64,000 nucleotides of DNA from Oscillospiraceae bacterium (GTDB lineage: Bacteria; Bacillota; Clostridia; Oscillospirales; Ruminococcaceae). Below are positions 63,799 through 64,000 of the stretch, piece after piece. A program made the position numbers and the translations under genes. A model generated the notes under the pieces. That model saw only the letters and a list, made by a program, of their open reading frames with translations, did not search any database and had not been told where the DNA came from. The DNA is taken from contig WRLG01000013.1 in the NCBI GenBank assembly GCA_009777725.1, forward strand, positions 1 to 64,000, in the 5' to 3' direction. The first letter of the stretch is position 1; every line of letters begins with the position of its first letter.

Positions 63799-63827
63799 TT
63801 GACAATGCACAATTAATATGCTATAAT
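63799..63827 (+). promoter_or_regulatory. Consensus promoter of the RelB-type antitoxin
   Basis: TTGACA (63799-63804), 17 bases, TATAAT (63822-63827), about 32 bases before the GTG start. Autoregulation by the antitoxin is expected for such genes. Confidence 0.85.
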
Positions 63828-63858
63828 ATCCTTATAAGCTAATGAAAGGGTGTTAATT

Positions 63859-64000
63859 GTGGCTGATACAACTAATTTAAGCATAAGAATTGACCGCGGT
63901 TTAAAAGACGAAGCAGACAGAATGTTTTCTGCTTTGGGAATGAATTTGACAACCGCCATTACCGTTTTCGTGAAACAGGCGGTAATGCAGAGGAGAATCC
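63859..64000 (+). CDS. RelB/DinJ-family antitoxin (3' end outside window)
   Basis: The start is GTG 63859, eight bases after GAAAGGG. The visible 47 residues, ADTTNLSIRIDRGLKDEADR then FSALGMNLTTAITVFVKQAV, match the ribbon-helix-helix N-terminus of RelB/DinJ antitoxins. A RelE/YafQ-type mRNA interferase would be expected just beyond the window. Incomplete only because the window ends. Confidence 0.9.
   Translation, partial: MADTTNLSIRIDRGLKDEADRMFSALGMNLTTAITVFVKQAVMQRRI

Overview
The window looks like chromosome from a low-to-moderate GC Firmicute, most probably an uncultured clostridium of the Oscillospirales kind. The reasons are AGGAGG-type ribosome sites, frequent TTG and GTG starts, TTGACA-N17-TATAAT promoters, the ylxM-ffh-rpsP-khpA and SRP RNA-dnaX-ybaB-recR neighbourhoods, a one-chain glycyl-tRNA synthetase, and DUF6106, DUF1385 and CmpB-like membrane proteins. 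The species cannot be named from the sequence alone.

Layout. 1-509 is the 3' end of a probable secreted protein, followed by GC-rich repeats. 0.8-7.1 kb is a purine cluster (purK, purE, purF, purM) interleaved with a Fic enzyme and a ClC transporter, then an RNA methyltransferase and two tRNA genes. 8.8-16.0 kb is the whole F-type ATP synthase operon. Its c subunit has a two-carboxylate site suggesting Na+ coupling, its epsilon subunit is short, and a 159-bp inverted-repeat element lies between atpA and atpG. The convergent SRP/S16 operon follows. 19.5-23.1 kb is an accessory zone: a serine recombinase, one copy of a 170-bp repeat, small membrane and repeat proteins, then an NfeD-flotillin pair. 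24.8-36.5 kb is mostly housekeeping (glyQS, pyk, nnrD, pheS, pheT), with an Rpn nuclease between pheS and pheT, an AcpS homologue lacking both metal ligands, and a beta-helix/TerD fusion. 36.8-40.2 kb starts with the second copy of the 170-bp repeat and carries a YdjI-like SPFH operon.

40.3-48.0 kb is recR-ybaB-dnaX-SRP RNA, read on the minus strand. Six accessory genes split the normally adjacent ybaB and recR. Among them are a translationally coupled AAA ATPase plus PD-(D/E)XK-like nuclease pair and a small-protein plus retropepsin-like pair. I regard this block as the best candidate in the window for an undescribed, possibly anti-phage, system.

48.2-57.9 kb holds secreted proteins and an envelope-signalling locus: response regulator, ECF sigma factor, membrane-anchored beta-propeller, an SGNH-like protein without its nucleophile, and a histidine kinase. 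58.2-60.6 kb has rubrerythrin and pyrDK. 60.7-64 kb is a toxin-antitoxin zone. Two HEPN/MNT modules in opposite gene order sit behind nearly identical 68-bp promoter repeats, and a RelB-type antitoxin runs off the end. An ~90-bp promoter region is shared by two lipoprotein genes 14 kb apart (48.1 and 62.5 kb).

All calls come from reading sequence and recalled family features; no database search was run.
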